Below the pieces are notes generated by a model. The model saw only the letters and a list, made by a program, of their open reading frames with translations, did not search any database and was not told the DNA's origin. Of a DNA stretch of 64,000 nt, positions 1 to 12,060 are shown one piece after another. Position 1 is the stretch's first letter. Each line of letters starts with the position of its first letter. Position numbers and translations under genes: made by a program. The DNA lies in contig PYIU01000008.1 of assembly GCA_003415625.1 (NCBI GenBank), positions 2,914,001 to 2,978,000 of the forward strand, in the 5' to 3' direction. The DNA comes from Aquanectria penicillioides (taxonomy: Eukaryota > Ascomycota > Sordariomycetes > Hypocreales > Nectriaceae).

Positions 1-565
1 GGAGGATTATTACATTGCCTGCAATCCAGCAGTCCTCCCCGACAGTAATCGGTTTTCCTAACTCTGGACCATTGGTTCCATTGCGAAGGTCAGGGTCCAG
101 TGGGTGAGTACCACTAAAAAATGATACATTTGGACCGATAAGAGTTCGTGACCCAATCGTCACCATACAAGTGTCAAGGATGGTGCAATTGAAGTTGATG
201 AAAACATTGCTTCCGACTTTAATATTAGTGCCGTAGTCGATGTTGATCGGTCGCTCTATCCAAGGATATTCGTGTAGTATGGCATCATCTTCATCCTCTA
301 CTGCTCCGGGAGGGGGCAAGGGGCGGTCATCGTTCGTAATCCTATCATGTCAATTGATGCTTGAGCTGGAATTAGCACGTCGATCAACGTACTCTTTCCA
401 GTGTTCCGCAATCTCCCTGCGAGTTAACTCCCCTGCTCTATTGAGCCGTCCAACAGCATGCCCACACCTTCGGCGGGCCGCTACGAGCTGAGGTGAAAAA
501 GCGTAATAGAGCTCGCCGCGGCGCATGCGGGCGAGATTATCTTCTTCGTCGATATTGAGGAGCAT
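1..565 (-). CDS. Sugar (maltose/galactoside-type) O-acetyltransferase, 3' end beyond window
   Basis: Would transfer acetyl from acetyl-CoA to a sugar hydroxyl in the cytosol. Exon 1 (393-565) encodes a Mac domain: around residues 10-25 it reads LARMRRGELYYAF, followed by an Arg-rich helix. A 51-base intron at 342-392 (GTACGT..GATAG) restores frame to exon 2. Exon 2 carries left-handed beta-helix hexapeptide repeats, including INIDYGTNIKVGSNVFINFN and later PITVGEDCWIAGNVI, and is still open at base 1. I start at the ATG at 563-565 (MLLNIDEEDN), because the frame is closed by a stop at 599-601; a short upstream exon cannot be excluded. It lies tail-away from the oxygenase to its right and may be the cluster edge. 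The family assignment is firm; the acceptor sugar is unknown. Confidence 0.85.
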
Positions 566-1514
566 CTCAACGGCTTTGGTATCATGCAAGATTTTCTTTC
601 AAAAAATAGGCAGCAAAGACACAGATGAAGAGGTAACAGTGTAAAAGTATAAGTTGGATGAAACCGGAGCGACAGCAACAGTGCAGCTATCCCGCTTATT
701 GCGAATGGCACGAATTGACCAATGACAAGACCTCAGTGCAGCCTAACCGTTTTCGGTTTTTAACAAGCGACGGCTCAATTCCCCTCCGTTTGTTTTGAGC
801 CACAACTAGTTAACTTCCCCACCCAGACACCTCGCGAGATATGATCTTTGGACTCCCTTATTCGCTCATGTGGAAGCGGTGTTTGGAGGTGATTCTCTCT
901 TACGCACACAAGTTAGGCTACCCTACAACATGGGAGACGTGCCCCGCGATGGGCCCAATTTAAAACGATTATCGCGGGATCATGTGGAATATGCCATGCA
1001 GCGCCAACACCCAACAATGGATATTGAAACCCGTTTGGGAAACCAAGAAGATTCGGTCATTCAAGTACCTGCGAATATCTTTTCTTCCAAAATAGGCAAT
1101 AGTCGCGCGCCGTTGCATTCTTCCAGAGATTGTGCACACTGGGTCCCATGCAACCCGAGGAGACTGGGGGCACGACATTTCAAGGCACCCACCCTATTGC
1201 TACGACGCCCTTATCGCATATTCTGTCATTTCCTATCATATTTTTGATGAAGAGATGGAATAATGTTTTTGGAGGAGAGGCTGACGACGAAGAAAGGAAA
1301 CACTCCCGCTACTCACATGGTGACTGTACGTGGCTCGGTAAACGACACAGATATTGTCACGAGAAATCCCTCAAAATTCATCTATGTGTATTTATACGCG
1401 GCCTATCAAAGCAAATAGAGTTCTCAATTCTGATATACTACACGAATCCACCCGTTGTAGGTAATTAACGTACTATTTGATACCATTTATTGGAACCTTC
1501 GTCTTTTGCATCCA
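566..1514. other. Intergenic, divergent promoter region
   Basis: Lies between two divergently read genes, the acetyltransferase and the 2-oxoglutarate oxygenase. Open frames of up to 125 codons exist (870-1247, 1130-1468), but they show no motif, no signal sequence and no family resemblance. I see only promoter and leader sequence here. Confidence 0.5.
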
Positions 1515-2778
1515 ATGGCTGCCCAAAAGTTCAACCCATTCGCCGGCTTCACCGATAATGAAGATGAAGCGATTGCGACTGGAATTGGATCTCGAAAGGT
1601 CCTAACTGGCGATGCTACGTCCTTCAGCAAAATTCCTATCATTGATTTTGCGGGTGCGTTTTCGGATGACATTGAGACGAGAAGGGCAGTCGCCCATGAA
1701 ATCTATGCGGCATGCTCGCGTGTAGGTTTCTTCTATATAAAAAACCATGGGGTTAATTTGGGGCTTGTTGAAAAATGCCAACAAGCTGGAATAAACTTTT
1801 TCCAAGATTTGACTCACGAGCAAAAGATGGAACTTAGTATGTCTAAGAATAAGTTAGAATACTATGGTTATGCACCCAAGGCTATTAAAATGCCCGACGG
1901 TGCTATCAAAAGGAGTATGTCTCATTCTCTGATCCAGCCCCGATTTCTTTTCTAGTACTAATTTCAGGTAGGAATGTATGAGACGATTCACTTCAGTTCC
2001 GATATTGATCCAGGGGCAACCGAGAAGTGGGATTCTAGCTATAAACTTTGGCCGTCAGACCATGTCTTGCCCGGGTTTCGAACACAAGTAAGCAGCTATT
2101 ACAAAGCAATCATGGCACTTTCGAGAAAGTTACTACAGTTATTTGCCTTGAGCCTCGAGCTGGATGAAAATTACTTTGAGCAATTCTCTAAACACCCAAG
2201 TGTTAAGCTTGCACTGAACTACTACGAAGCTGCAGCACCTCAAAATCCAGAAGGGTCTGGTATCTTCGCTCATAGCGACTTAGAAGGTACCTTGAAAAAC
2301 ATACCGGTTTGAATCCAGTGCGCTAAAATAAGGCAGTGTTCACAATCTTATGTCAAGATGAGGTGAAGTCTCTCGAGGTGCTCTCTAGCTCAGGAGCGTG
2401 GGTCCCGGCTGACCCAATTCCTGGTAAATATGCACGCTTTAGTCAAGCATTTTATGGATTCTAACTGTAGGACTATTATTAGGTCATTTTGTTGTGAATG
2501 TTGGAGATACTCTGAGCATGTGGACCAATGGTATATTCCAATCCACTGTGCACCGCGCATACAACATAGAGGGAAAAACGAGGCTGTCAATTCCCTTCTT
2601 CTTTGGAGCCGATGATGATTCTATCATCACACCTCTTCCATCCTGCGTCAGCGAGAATAACCCGGCAAAGTTTGGTTCAATGAGAATTGGTGACTATCAC
2701 CAGGAGCGTATTCACCTGCAGTACCCGGAAGGGAAGCAGGACACTCCTAACTCGAATGTACCGAAAGCCATTGGTTGA
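1515..2778 (+). CDS. Fe(II)/2-oxoglutarate-dependent oxygenase, isopenicillin N synthase type
   Basis: Predicted 365 aa from four exons: 1515-1914, 1972-2286, 2337-2423, 2483-2778. Introns of 57, 50 and 59 bases have GT..AG ends, and a TACTAAT branch site sits in the first. The N-terminal DIOX_N region (about residues 38-150) includes IPIIDFAGAF and the fold motif GFFYIKNHGV. The iron facial triad is visible as HSD (His234, Asp236) and His291 in TVHRAYN. Arg301 in RLSIPFF is the expected 2-oxoglutarate carboxylate anchor. The acceptor of intron 1 is chosen as GTAG|GA because it is the one that keeps frame. The family hydroxylates, desaturates or cyclises small molecules with O2 and 2-oxoglutarate; the substrate cannot be told. 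It is convergent with the PhyH oxygenase across 0.8 kb. Confidence 0.9.
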
Positions 2779-3583
2779 TAAATGTTGGTGAGCTTATATG
2801 CATCGTATATGGGCAGAGTACGTCTGATTTACTGGTTTGAATTGCGTGTCTGGCCAGGGTGGCTGGCGATAGAATTTGCCGCTTGAACGATGGAACAGTG
2901 AACTCTGATGTTGTGGCTCTACTTCGTATGTTGTTCAAGCTCCTCTAGTTTGAAGAGATTAGATAAACCCATGACAGCAGGTCACATAATGTTGACCTTC
3001 TTAAGTTGTCGAAGATTGTGAAATATTAGCCCACAAAATTGAGTTTGCAAAGACAAGGTTCTTAAAGTCCGTAAAGTAGTTTCCCTTACCCATTGAAAAT
3101 TGTCGATTTGGAACTGCGATACACGTACTGATCTCTTGACTATGGAGATGCCTCACTGCGCTATGACTGATACTATTGCAATGATCTATCGCTTCCTATT
3201 CAGTTTCTTCCAACCAAGCTCCCACGGTTAGTGATAGTTAAACGCTTTTAAAGGTCTTAATTTATTTGGTGTCCCAAAATGTCATGAATATCTCCAAGAG
3301 AAGAACCCATTGCTGTTGATTGATTCAGTTCTGCTAGAACTAGCCGGATGACCCGGAATTGAGCATTCTAATTATGGTGTAGGGGATGGCGAATACCTAA
3401 CCTTTTGCAACAGTCACACGATAGAGATTCTTGAGACACAAATATAGTTTGGATCTGAGTTTGATGCTTGCATCTATGCATTGAGAAGATATTTACAACT
3501 TCAAAGTCTGTGGATAGCTAGGGGGGGACCGATACACTGGCTGAGAAGACTACGACAACCGTGTTCTCAGAATAACTGCCTGA
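2779..3583. other. Intergenic between two convergent oxygenase genes
   Basis: This is shared 3' sequence of the two oxygenases. No open frame shows family features, and no repeat or RNA gene is visible. Confidence 0.5.
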
Positions 3584-4621
3584 TCAGTAAATATCCGCAG
3601 GGCCGGTCTTGAACTCTTCGGGATGAAGTAGTTTCTGGGGGTCTTCAAAGTTGACCCATCCCATCATGGGGTCAGACAGCCCCCATCCTAGCAGCTTTTG
3701 CGTTTTCTTGTCCTGTGCCTTGACGACACTCTCTGGTATGGTAATGTATTGGTTCTCTTCTTGTCGCATCCCTAGAGGAATTAGTTAGCACATTTCCCTC
3801 CAAATATCAAGATGTAAATCATTTCTCACATCCACGGGTGCAGAAAGTGCCATAAACAAGCCGCCATTCATCCTTGGTCTGGTTGGCAGAGCCTCCGTGG
3901 TAACATGAAGCTAGCATGATAAACGCGTCCCCAGCTTCTAGCTCAGCATAGAAACAATCGTCTTCGTTAGGCTGGCGCTCGTTACCCCAAAGGTGTGAGC
4001 CGGGAATAAATCGGGTAGCGCCATTTGCCTTGTGTGTCTTGACACCAGCCACAAACAGACCAATGCCTGCCTCGCGGCCGTTCAAATCACGATCATCAAC
4101 CCATTCGGAAATCTCAGGATGGGCACGGTGCCAGATGTAGTCATCCTTGGAGTCATTAGCAGAATGTTCTTATAGAATACTGATTGTGATCTCACTCGAT
4201 GGATTTGTTGATTCTTCGCACCCGGTCCAACCTGGAAAGCAGTGCAGGCGCTGACCTGAGGAAAAGAAGTATGCGTTCTACGATCTTCGCCCCACCAGAA
4301 CGAGTTCTTGGTGCAAAGGAAATGATTGCAGACCGATTGATAAAGTGGGTTCATCAGCATCTCGCTGGTGAAAGTTGGGGACAGCGCATTCAGGCCGGGC
4401 GCTCGTCGCGTTTCTCCAGGGAAGAAGGCACCGTCCCATGGCTTATCCTGTTCCAGTCGAGGCTTAATTTCCTTATAAGCCTGCTCTAGAACATCGGAGC
4501 TGGCAAATTGCTTAAGGATAACGCCCCCGTCACGCTTAAGAAGATACAGAATATCGTCCAGCGGCGCACAAAGCTCAACTTTCTGAGGGCCCTTAGGGTA
4601 CTTTTCAGAGAGACCAGGCAT
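3584..4621 (-). CDS. Phytanoyl-CoA dioxygenase (PhyH) family Fe(II)/2-oxoglutarate oxygenase
   Basis: Predicted 309 aa from three exons (4196-4621, 3830-4145, 3584-3771) with introns of 50 and 58 bases. The iron site reads QIHRDD (His141, Asp143) with distal His225 in CYHGG. Arg237 in WRLVYG is the likely 2-oxoglutarate anchor. The N-terminus (LLKRDGGVILKQF) and the segment NGATRFIPGSHLW are typical of fungal PhyH proteins, which act on small molecules more often than on phytanoyl-CoA. The C-terminus (ADIY) is not a peroxisomal signal. Start ATG is at 4619-4621 (MPGLSEKYP); the frame upstream of it lacks family sequence. It is transcribed divergently from the permease at 5593, sharing a promoter with several GATA-type sites. 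A role in the same pathway is inferred from position only. Confidence 0.88.
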
Positions 4622-5592
4622 GGTGAAAGAAGGACAAAGATATTGTAGAATTGGGTTTTTAATACTCGGTGGCGAGATGGATGAGGACAACTGAGGACTT
4701 GCTGGTTGATTGAGAACAACGGTTGAGAGGGAGAGGTCAGAGGACTTTATACCCGTTGATATGATGATTGCACTGGAGTCACTTCTGTCGGCTCCTGAGA
4801 GGCATCCTCAAAAGCTCAATGAGGCGGCGGGATAAACCAGTCTACGTGTAAGAGAGACAAATAATATTGTTGTGACGCCATCATACATTCAATCATACAT
4901 TCCTTTCTATTGGTCCGATGCCCATTTAGATCGGTGGATTGAGCGAGATATTGACCTTGCCTATTTTGGTTGGAAATTGCCGTAGCTATCTGGTAGCCAG
5001 GGACCCCATGGCCAACAACGGATGCATGTCTATGAGACTTAATATCTGAGATAATAAACCTTCACTATGACCGATTCGTGGAGACTTGATCATGCCAAAT
5101 GACAGCGAGTAACGTTTCGGTTTGCCTGCTTCATGCAATGTTCCATCGTACAGACTGGCGATCGCGAGCACAATCCTGGCGGCTGTGTCAGCTCAGCTCG
5201 GCTATGGCGCTGACTCGCAGACTAACTCTTATCTCATGCGGGGTAATTAACTTCAGGAGCAAAAGAAACAGAAAACTGAATCTGGTAAGTGCATGGGGTT
5301 GCGGATTGATCCTCGAAATATCCTTCCGCACACTCCTCCCCCGTGCTTATCATACAAGACGCAAGCTCCGCATCTCCTTCGAGATTATGAACGAGGTTCT
5401 AGATGGCTAAAGTAGATAACGAAATGGATAAAAGAATGGCATTTGGCCAATTCTATCAGTCTGGACACTGAGTTGATCCGAACAGCAAAAGCTCAATCAG
5501 AGCACAAATTATCAAACAGTTATATCTCATCCCTTTTCCCGTTTATCGATCTACTACTCTTCCTTTCACCTTTACCAAAGAACGGCCAAATT
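4622..5592. other. Divergent promoter, PhyH oxygenase / permease
   Basis: Nearly 1 kb without a supportable gene, between divergent start codons. It contains the GATA-type sites listed separately. Small open frames here are uncharacteristic. Confidence 0.55.
5049..5419. promoter_or_regulatory. Group of four HGATAR sites
   Basis: AGATAA is at 5049-5054 and 5414-5419 on the plus strand. TTATCT (5229-5234) and TTATCA (5347-5352) are the same motif on the minus strand. HGATAR is the established binding core of AreA/NIT2-type nitrogen regulators. Its use here to control both the PhyH oxygenase and the permease is inference. Confidence 0.4.
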
Positions 5593-7365
5593 ATGGCAAC
5601 ATCACAAAAAAGCAAGTTGGCAGAGCAAGGGGCTCAAGACGCTGACGCTCAGCTGGGGAGTATGGGCTACAAGGCAGAATTGCCGCGCCATCTGGGTCTC
5701 GTCAGCATATTCGGATTGTGAGAAAAGGCCGAGAATATGTCATAAAACAATTTCTAACTTTGAAAACCAACAGGTCCTTCGCTATCATAGCTGCTCCATT
5801 TGGCATCAGCACAACCTTTGCGCTTCCACTCATCAACGGTGGAAGCGTCACGATAATTTGGGGCTGGGTGCTCATGACCATCATATCCTTATGTATCGCG
5901 GCTTCTCTCGCAGAAATATGCGCCTGCTATCCAACGGCTGGAGGAATATACTACTGGTCTGCTATCTTGTCGACGGACAGATACTCTCGTGTTGTTTCAT
6001 GGATCACTGGCTGGCTCCTGCTTGCGGGCAACTGGATGTCAACTTGTGCGATTACATTTGGAGGAGCGCAGCTCATTCTCTCTGGAATCTCCTTGTTTGA
6101 CTCTGATTATGTTCCTACTGCATGGCAGACTGTTCTGACATTTTGGGCTGTCATGATGGTTTGCTTGCTTGTGAACCTCTACGGTTCAGAGTATCTTGAA
6201 CTAGTTAATACTCTTTGCATATACTGGACCCTCATGACGTGTGTGGTCGTCATGATTACACTATTAGCGATGGGGAAGGACAAGCGATCAGCTGCATTTG
6301 TTTTCGGAAACTTTGACACTTCTCGAAGTGGATGGTGGGTTTTGACGATCCCCACTTGATAAGCATCCCTGACAGAAAATCACAGGTCTCCAGGTTGGTC
6401 ATTCGGCATCGGTCTTTTACAAGCAACATACACTTTGACAGGTTACGGGATGATCGCTGCAATGTGCGAAGAAGTTCAGAATCCACACGAAGAAGTCCCC
6501 AAGGCTATTGTACTCTCCATCGTAGCTGCGGGTATCACTGGCCTGGCCTTTTTGATCCCCATCCTTTTCGTCCTTCCGGACGTCGACTATCTCTTGAACC
6601 AGACCAACGGGATGCCAATCGGATTCATATTTATGCACGCAACTGGCTCACGTGCCGGTAGTCTTGGCCTACTGATCTCTATCATTGGGGTCATGCTTTT
6701 TGCTGGCATTGCCGCCTTGACTACCTCTTCTCGGTGCGTCTTTGCACTAGCCCGAGACAGAGCTGTTCCCGGCTCGCGGCATTGGAGTAAAGTGAATAAA
6801 AGATTGCAAATCCCTGTAGCGGGACTTCTTCTGAGCACAGCGGTGATCTGTTTGTTCGGTTTAATTTATTTTGCATCGGCAGCTGCTTTCAACGCGTTTA
6901 CTGGAGCCACAAGTATCTGCTTGTCAGCATCGTTTGTGTCACCTATTCTTGCTTCGATTCTGAGACGACGAAGAAAGGTCCAGAATTCATCTTACCCCCT
7001 CGGCAGATGGGGCTATATCGTCAACCTTGTCTCTGTATGCTGGGTTGTTGTTGCGTTTGCTCTCTTTTCTATGCCAGCCCAATTACCTGTAACAACCCAA
7101 AACATGAACTACACCAGCGTTGTATTTGTGGGCTTTGCGGTTGTCAGCTTTGGTTGGTATTTGGTAAGAGGACGCAAAGCGTTCACTGGCCCACCCGTTA
7201 GAGATGTGATCCAGATCATCGAGGGCACTGATATCAATTCTCACATCGGGGTCAATGCGTCTGATTCATCCGACAATATTAGGTGGGTGCAATATTTTAA
7301 CAGCCTGAAGGTGTCTCTGACTAACATGTTATCATAGATTCAGAGGGGATAAGGATAAGGTGTAA
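5593..7365 (+). CDS. APC-superfamily amino acid/amine (choline/GABA-type) permease, copy 1
   Basis: Predicted 536 aa, about twelve membrane segments, plasma membrane. Exons 5593-5717, 5774-6334, 6386-7282 and 7338-7365 are separated by introns of 56, 51 and 55 bases. Family features include LPRHLGLVSIFGLSFAI near residue 35, CYPTAGGIYYWSA after the second helix, and GYGMIAAMCEEVQNP (the conserved acidic loop around residue 245). The last intron keeps frame and gives a short tail ending RFRGDKDKV. The protein resembles the fungal choline/GABA/amino-acid transporters (Hnm1/Uga4 type), which use a proton gradient. It is divergent from the PhyH oxygenase and upstream of TF1, so it is a good candidate importer for the locus substrate. 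It is a distant relative of the permease at 26979-28870. Confidence 0.9.
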
Positions 7366-8401
7366 GGGTCTCGACAAACTAGTCGCTCGAGAAGAAGAAT
7401 CGCATCGAATTGGTAGCCTAGCTCGTCTGAAGGGTGATGGAGGGAGCAAGCAAGTTGATGTCGCTCTATGTTACATATTTTTCGAACCTTGTTTTGTTGT
7501 CATTATTCTTGTTTTCATCAGATGCAATTACCGAGTCTATCCAGTAGTCCCACCTCCCTGTTGACATATTGTCAGGATGCCTAAGTTTCATCTCTGCCAT
7601 ATTACGAAGTTGTATTGCGGAGATATACTCAACATCATTGCAACTAAGTTTATTTCTACGTACGGCCGTTAGAATAGCAAAATGTGAGTTATCTTTCACT
7701 GGAGGAATGCTGAATTTTACATCCATAAAATACAGGATATTCATAATCTTTCTCGAAGAGACTAATAGTTCTGCTCGACCTCTGCACGTCTCAACTTTGA
7801 GTGTGATGGCAAAGCTTGTGAAAATGAATCAATATCGAATGAATTTAAAAGGCAATTTCACGTCCAGTCTTACTCTCGGTCTGCACAAACTTCCAGGTGT
7901 CTTGGTTGGAACTAGTCTTTATCTTCCTTCGCGCCAATTCCAGGGCTGGGCTGGATATGAATGATGGTAGCCTGGTTGGTTATCACGCTTCTGTTGGCAA
8001 CATGGGAAAGGTCGGATTGATGATAAGTGTTCTCAAACCCCTGCGTGAGTCTGGGCGGGACTAGTTCTACGCCAACACCAACAGGGACACAGCCGATTAG
8101 CCGATGGGAAAGGACAAGAGGCATTGGAAAGCGGGGCCGCAACTGTGTGATGCTCCGCGAGGAGGTGTCTCATGACCCTGGTTCGATCCAACAGCATATA
8201 ATGCGGGGAGGGAGGTAAAGAACACGAAGGTGGGTGGGTGACGGTACCTTGGCTAGCTTATCTCAGTGGCCTCCCACTGCGTATTTAATAAGCCATGGGC
8301 TCACCTGTCCATTATCTTGGTGTTTTTTAGAGATTTTTCTGTGACTTCAGTGTCATCAATCACAAAATCGATCGACACGTGGGTTACAATTCAATCCCGA
8401 C
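7366..8401. other. Intergenic, promoter of TF1
   Basis: About 1 kb between the permease and TF1, AT-rich. The frames at 7466-7744 (minus) and 7569-7964 (plus) overlap each other antisense and show no domain. I find no gene here. Confidence 0.5.
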
Positions 8402-10003
8402 ATGCCTCGTGATTCACAACATTTGAACAGTCCACGCAACCCCCGACGCTCACGGACTGGTTGCCAACAATGCCGCCAACGGAAACAAAAGTGTGATGAG
8501 GAGCACCCAAGATGTAGTGCCTGTGTTGAAAAAGATCTGCTCTGCAAATGGCCACAGCATGAGAGGACACGCAAGTACACTACCCGCCGCCGACCTCGTT
8601 ACAATAAGGATTATGCCGTCCCAAATGAAATCGGCACCCTGGTCACCATATTTACACTACCGCCGGTGGCTACTATTCAAACAATATTATCACATTTCTA
8701 TGCCAATGGGCCTTTGTGGGTTACATTTGGCGGCCAGGATCGAGCATCAACCTGCCTGGGTCTGATCATGCCAGTTGCGAATAGAAATCCCTTGGTGCTG
8801 AACTGTATATTGGCCCTTGCGGCTGGTGATTTGAGCAAATATCAACCTGCGAGCTCTGACATGGTCGCCTTATCACAAGGGTTTTACGGTCAAGCAGTGG
8901 AGGGAATCCAATCACAGCTGAACAACGAGCTCCATGGAACCCAGAACAGCCATTCGTCAGGTAAGCTTCATTCTTGAGGGATTCAGCGCAAAACCTTCTC
9001 ATCAATTTTTTTCAATAGACGACGGATTATTGGCTATTCTACTTCTCTGCGTGCATGAGGTCAGTCGGAGTTGAGTGTGAAGTGTATAATGCCGGCATTC
9101 ACCACTGTTTAATCTCAAGGAGAGCCTTTCTAATACGTTATTCTAGGCAGTCAATTTTACAGATATAAGCAGGTTGTTGCCTCATATCAACGCTGCTGCC
9201 ATGCTGTGTTACCGGCGATCATTTGCAGATGCAGAGCAGTCCCAATTACGAGGTCTTTTGTTTGAGATTTTTCTCTACCTCTTCGCCTTGTCGTCGTTCT
9301 CTCACGGTCATAATCTGCACTTGGACCTAGCACTGCAGGTTATTAAATCTCCATTTTTGTCCGATACTCACCATCGGGGCATCCTTCTTGGACGGTGCCG
9401 TGATATCTTCATGCTCATTCTTCGCATTACGAGACTTGTCAGCAATGGCGATAACACTTTCATCGACGCAAATACAAAGGCCGAATTGAATTCAATCGAA
9501 CATAAGCTTTCCATTTTTGACAATATTGAGCACGGAGATCCACGTGGAGAGATTGCAGATGAAGAAACAACGCTGGAACTGTACCGACTTGCGTGCCTTA
9601 TCCATTTGAAACGAACGATGAATACGGAGCTCTCGCCAAGATTGGATGAGATACAGCAGCTTGTCTCAGAATTCATCAAGAATCTAAATTTACTCCCTCA
9701 AACCTCGTCCGCGAACGGGATCATATGCTGGCCGCTTGTTGTAGCTGGCACAGCTTCGGTGTTGGGACGCATCGCCGGCTAATTAGGGGCAGGCTCAGAA
9801 GAAACCATAAAACATGGAGGACTGACATTTTAAGCAAAAGCTCAGACCTGCTATCTAAAGTTTGGAAACAAGATAGGGACGGCGGATGTCAAATAACGAT
9901 CGATAGGTCAATCGGCAAGGCAATCAGCTTCGACTCCATAGCCAGAGTGCCAGAGCAAGTCATGCACAAGCAGTACATTGAGTACTCGGTAGTGATGCTC
10001 TAA
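8402..10003 (+). CDS. Zn2Cys6 transcription factor TF1, frameshifted near its 3' end
   Basis: Nuclear DNA-binding regulator. The zinc cluster is at residues 21-48, with spacing C-x2-C-x6-C-x6-C-x2-C-x6-C (CQQCRQRKQKCDEEHPRCSA...). Exons are 8402-8960, 9019-9059 and 9147 onward; introns are 58 and 87 bases. The protein is a clear paralogue of TF2 at 13713, sharing blocks such as LVLNCILALAAGDLSKYQPA and GLLFEIFLYLF, with introns at the same two places. In the current frame it stops at 9782 (411 aa) inside a region where TF2 continues. The paralogous tail (RGRLRRNHKTWRTDILSKSS) goes on in the next frame to 10003. Alignment with TF2 places one missing base near 9750-9768. With it counted, the protein would be 485 aa against 484 aa for TF2. 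Either a recent frameshift or an assembly error. Confidence 0.85.
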
Positions 10004-10285
10004 AGACTTTCTATTCACTGTAATGCGTACTTAAAGATTGATGCAACCACAATTCACACAAGCTCCCCGACTGTAGTGGCTATTCTACTGCTATATACTC
10101 ATCGACTCAGTTTTTGAGTGGACCCCCACAGAGTTCAGTACTATTTGGAATCATCCTGTTGATTTGATACGTGATCTAGTGGCAAAATACAAAGGATGAA
10201 GCTTAAGCACATGATTCTTTTTCGTAGAGTGGTTATTAGGATTCCAGAAACATGTCAATTCATTCTATAGGGCGCTCAAAGATTT

Positions 10286-12060
10286 CTACAGCATTGACTT
10301 CTTGAAAGCTTCATCCAGGTTGTCTTCTTGTCGAAGTTCCTCAAGGACATCTCGGGCATTCAAAAATCCTTGTTCGAGGGCCCCATCAATAAATGCACGC
10401 CACCCATGAGCCCAATCAGCAGATGCAAAGAAGATATTGTGGTGGCGACTTTGCAATTCATCTTGATACTTTGTCATGAATCCAGGGGGCCAGAAGCAAG
10501 GACCCGCCTGTGAGTAGGGATCCGTGTTCCAGTTGTGGAATACCTTGTAAATTTTAGCAAATAATGCATACATTGTTAAATTACCATGTTAGAGGAATAA
10601 CTGAACTTACCAGCTTTTTGACGTTCATTGGGTGGAAATTCTCAAAGGCTTGAACAATTTTCTCTGGATCTCGCTCGGGTACGAAGTGATGTCTTTCATC
10701 AGTGCCGAATGCAACAAGATGTGTGTCACCGTTTGGAAGCACTCCATCTCCATAAGCGTAAAGAAGTATGTTTGGATAGCATGCTCCATTCCAAGATGCC
10801 ATTCCAGAACCCTCCACTACTGCGTGGACCTTGGTCATAAAATTGATGTGACCCGCCTCAACGGCTTCCTGGCGCAGAGGCGACAATGGCGGACTGAAGG
10901 AGAGTGATTTGAGGACATTAAGAGGAGCGGTACAAATAAGTTTTCGACCGGTATATTTTTGGCTTCCTCGGACTTTGACCTGCACGAAAGAGCTTGATAG
11001 GTGCTCTATCGAGGTGACATGGGTTTTGAGAGTGTATTCTAACCCGCAGCCTACAGCATCATCGAAGATGTTTCGAGCGAGGCCAGATTGGCCTTCTCGC
11101 AGCTTGTACAGAAGCCACACATCCTCAAACTCGTTAAAGTTATGGTTTCCAAGGGCATGGCCGCGTATCATATCCCAAAGGCTTGAATTTTTGAGATTTC
11201 CCTCTCCGCCCGAGATGTGGAGGAGGAGCGAGAGGAGCAGGCCCGTCTCATCAGGGCTTAGTTGGTCCTTGATCTGTTGAAACCGATCCCAGCAGGAAAG
11301 GGAGTCCCATTTCTCAACCTCTTTGCGATCGACTTGAATATTGTTCAGTTGGGCATGTGGGAGGGGGCAGATCTTCCTCCCGCCTGCACCATCTACGTCG
11401 ACGAACAAGTTCCATCCTCTAGAAGAAAGTCGACCAGCTTCTTTATGGGACATTTTACGAGTTGGTTGGCCTAGAATGTACTCTGTTAGTTTCCATATGG
11501 ACATTTGGTTTGGAGCGGCGTTGGATAAAATACCAGGAAACTTGAACGTGTAGTAATCATTCTCATACCCATGTTGACGGGTAGTGATGAGATCTCGGTC
11601 CATCTTGTATCGCAGCATCTCTCTAAACGTATGCGGTTGAGAATGGGATACCCATGTTCCCCCCATCTCATAGTTAAACCCTACCATTTTAGATTGTAAG
11701 TAAACTGAATTGAAGTAGTAGTGACCTTAAGGCTAAGTTACCATCTTCTTCGATCGTGAATGTACGACCCCCGATTCGGTCACGTCCCTCGATGAGAAGC
11801 ACAGATCGGCCTGTAGAAGAAGTTAGGAAACCAGCGTAAACAGGTTGGGCGAATTAAGTTGGTGGTTTACCGGCGTTGGTAAGGTCTCGTGCAGCGGAGA
11901 GCCCAGCATAACCACCCCCAATGATGATAGCATCGTATACGAATCCTTGTGGTGCTTTGATGTGTTTGGATGGGGAAATTACTCCTTTGCAGGCAAATCC
12001 TCCTCTTTTCAAGCCACAGTCTGGAGTCCAGGAGTGTCCGTCTGCAGTCGTTGCCAACAT
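10286..12060 (-). CDS. FAD-dependent amine oxidase (flavin monoamine oxidase family)
   Basis: Predicted 528 aa from four exons (11871-12060, 11742-11810, 10611-11680, 10286-10543; introns of 60, 61 and 67 bases, all frame-consistent). It oxidises an amine to an imine, which hydrolyses to an aldehyde, giving H2O2 and ammonia or amine. The FAD dinucleotide-binding motif is DAIIIGGGYAGLSAARDL (residues 43-60), followed in exon 2 by IEGRDRIGGRTFT and then GGTWVSHSQP. The C-terminal flavin motif is ASADWAHGWRAFIDGALEQG. About 40 residues precede the Rossmann fold, without a convincing signal peptide; the end SML is at best a weak peroxisomal signal. It is divergent from the RidA gene, whose product hydrolyses the reactive imine/enamine products that such oxidases make. 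The substrate is unknown. Confidence 0.92.

Noticed and set aside
870..1468. Plus-strand frames of 125 and 112 codons
   Set aside because: They overlap each other in different frames and show no motif, no signal sequence and no splice partner; they sit in the divergent promoter.
8175..8200. tRNA-like GGTTCGATCC
   Set aside because: The flanks cannot pair into a T-arm and there is no anticodon arm or acceptor stem around it.
9775..9805. Intron as explanation of the TF1 frame break
   Set aside because: The only GT..AG pair there spans about 30 bases, too short, and TF2 has no intron at that place.
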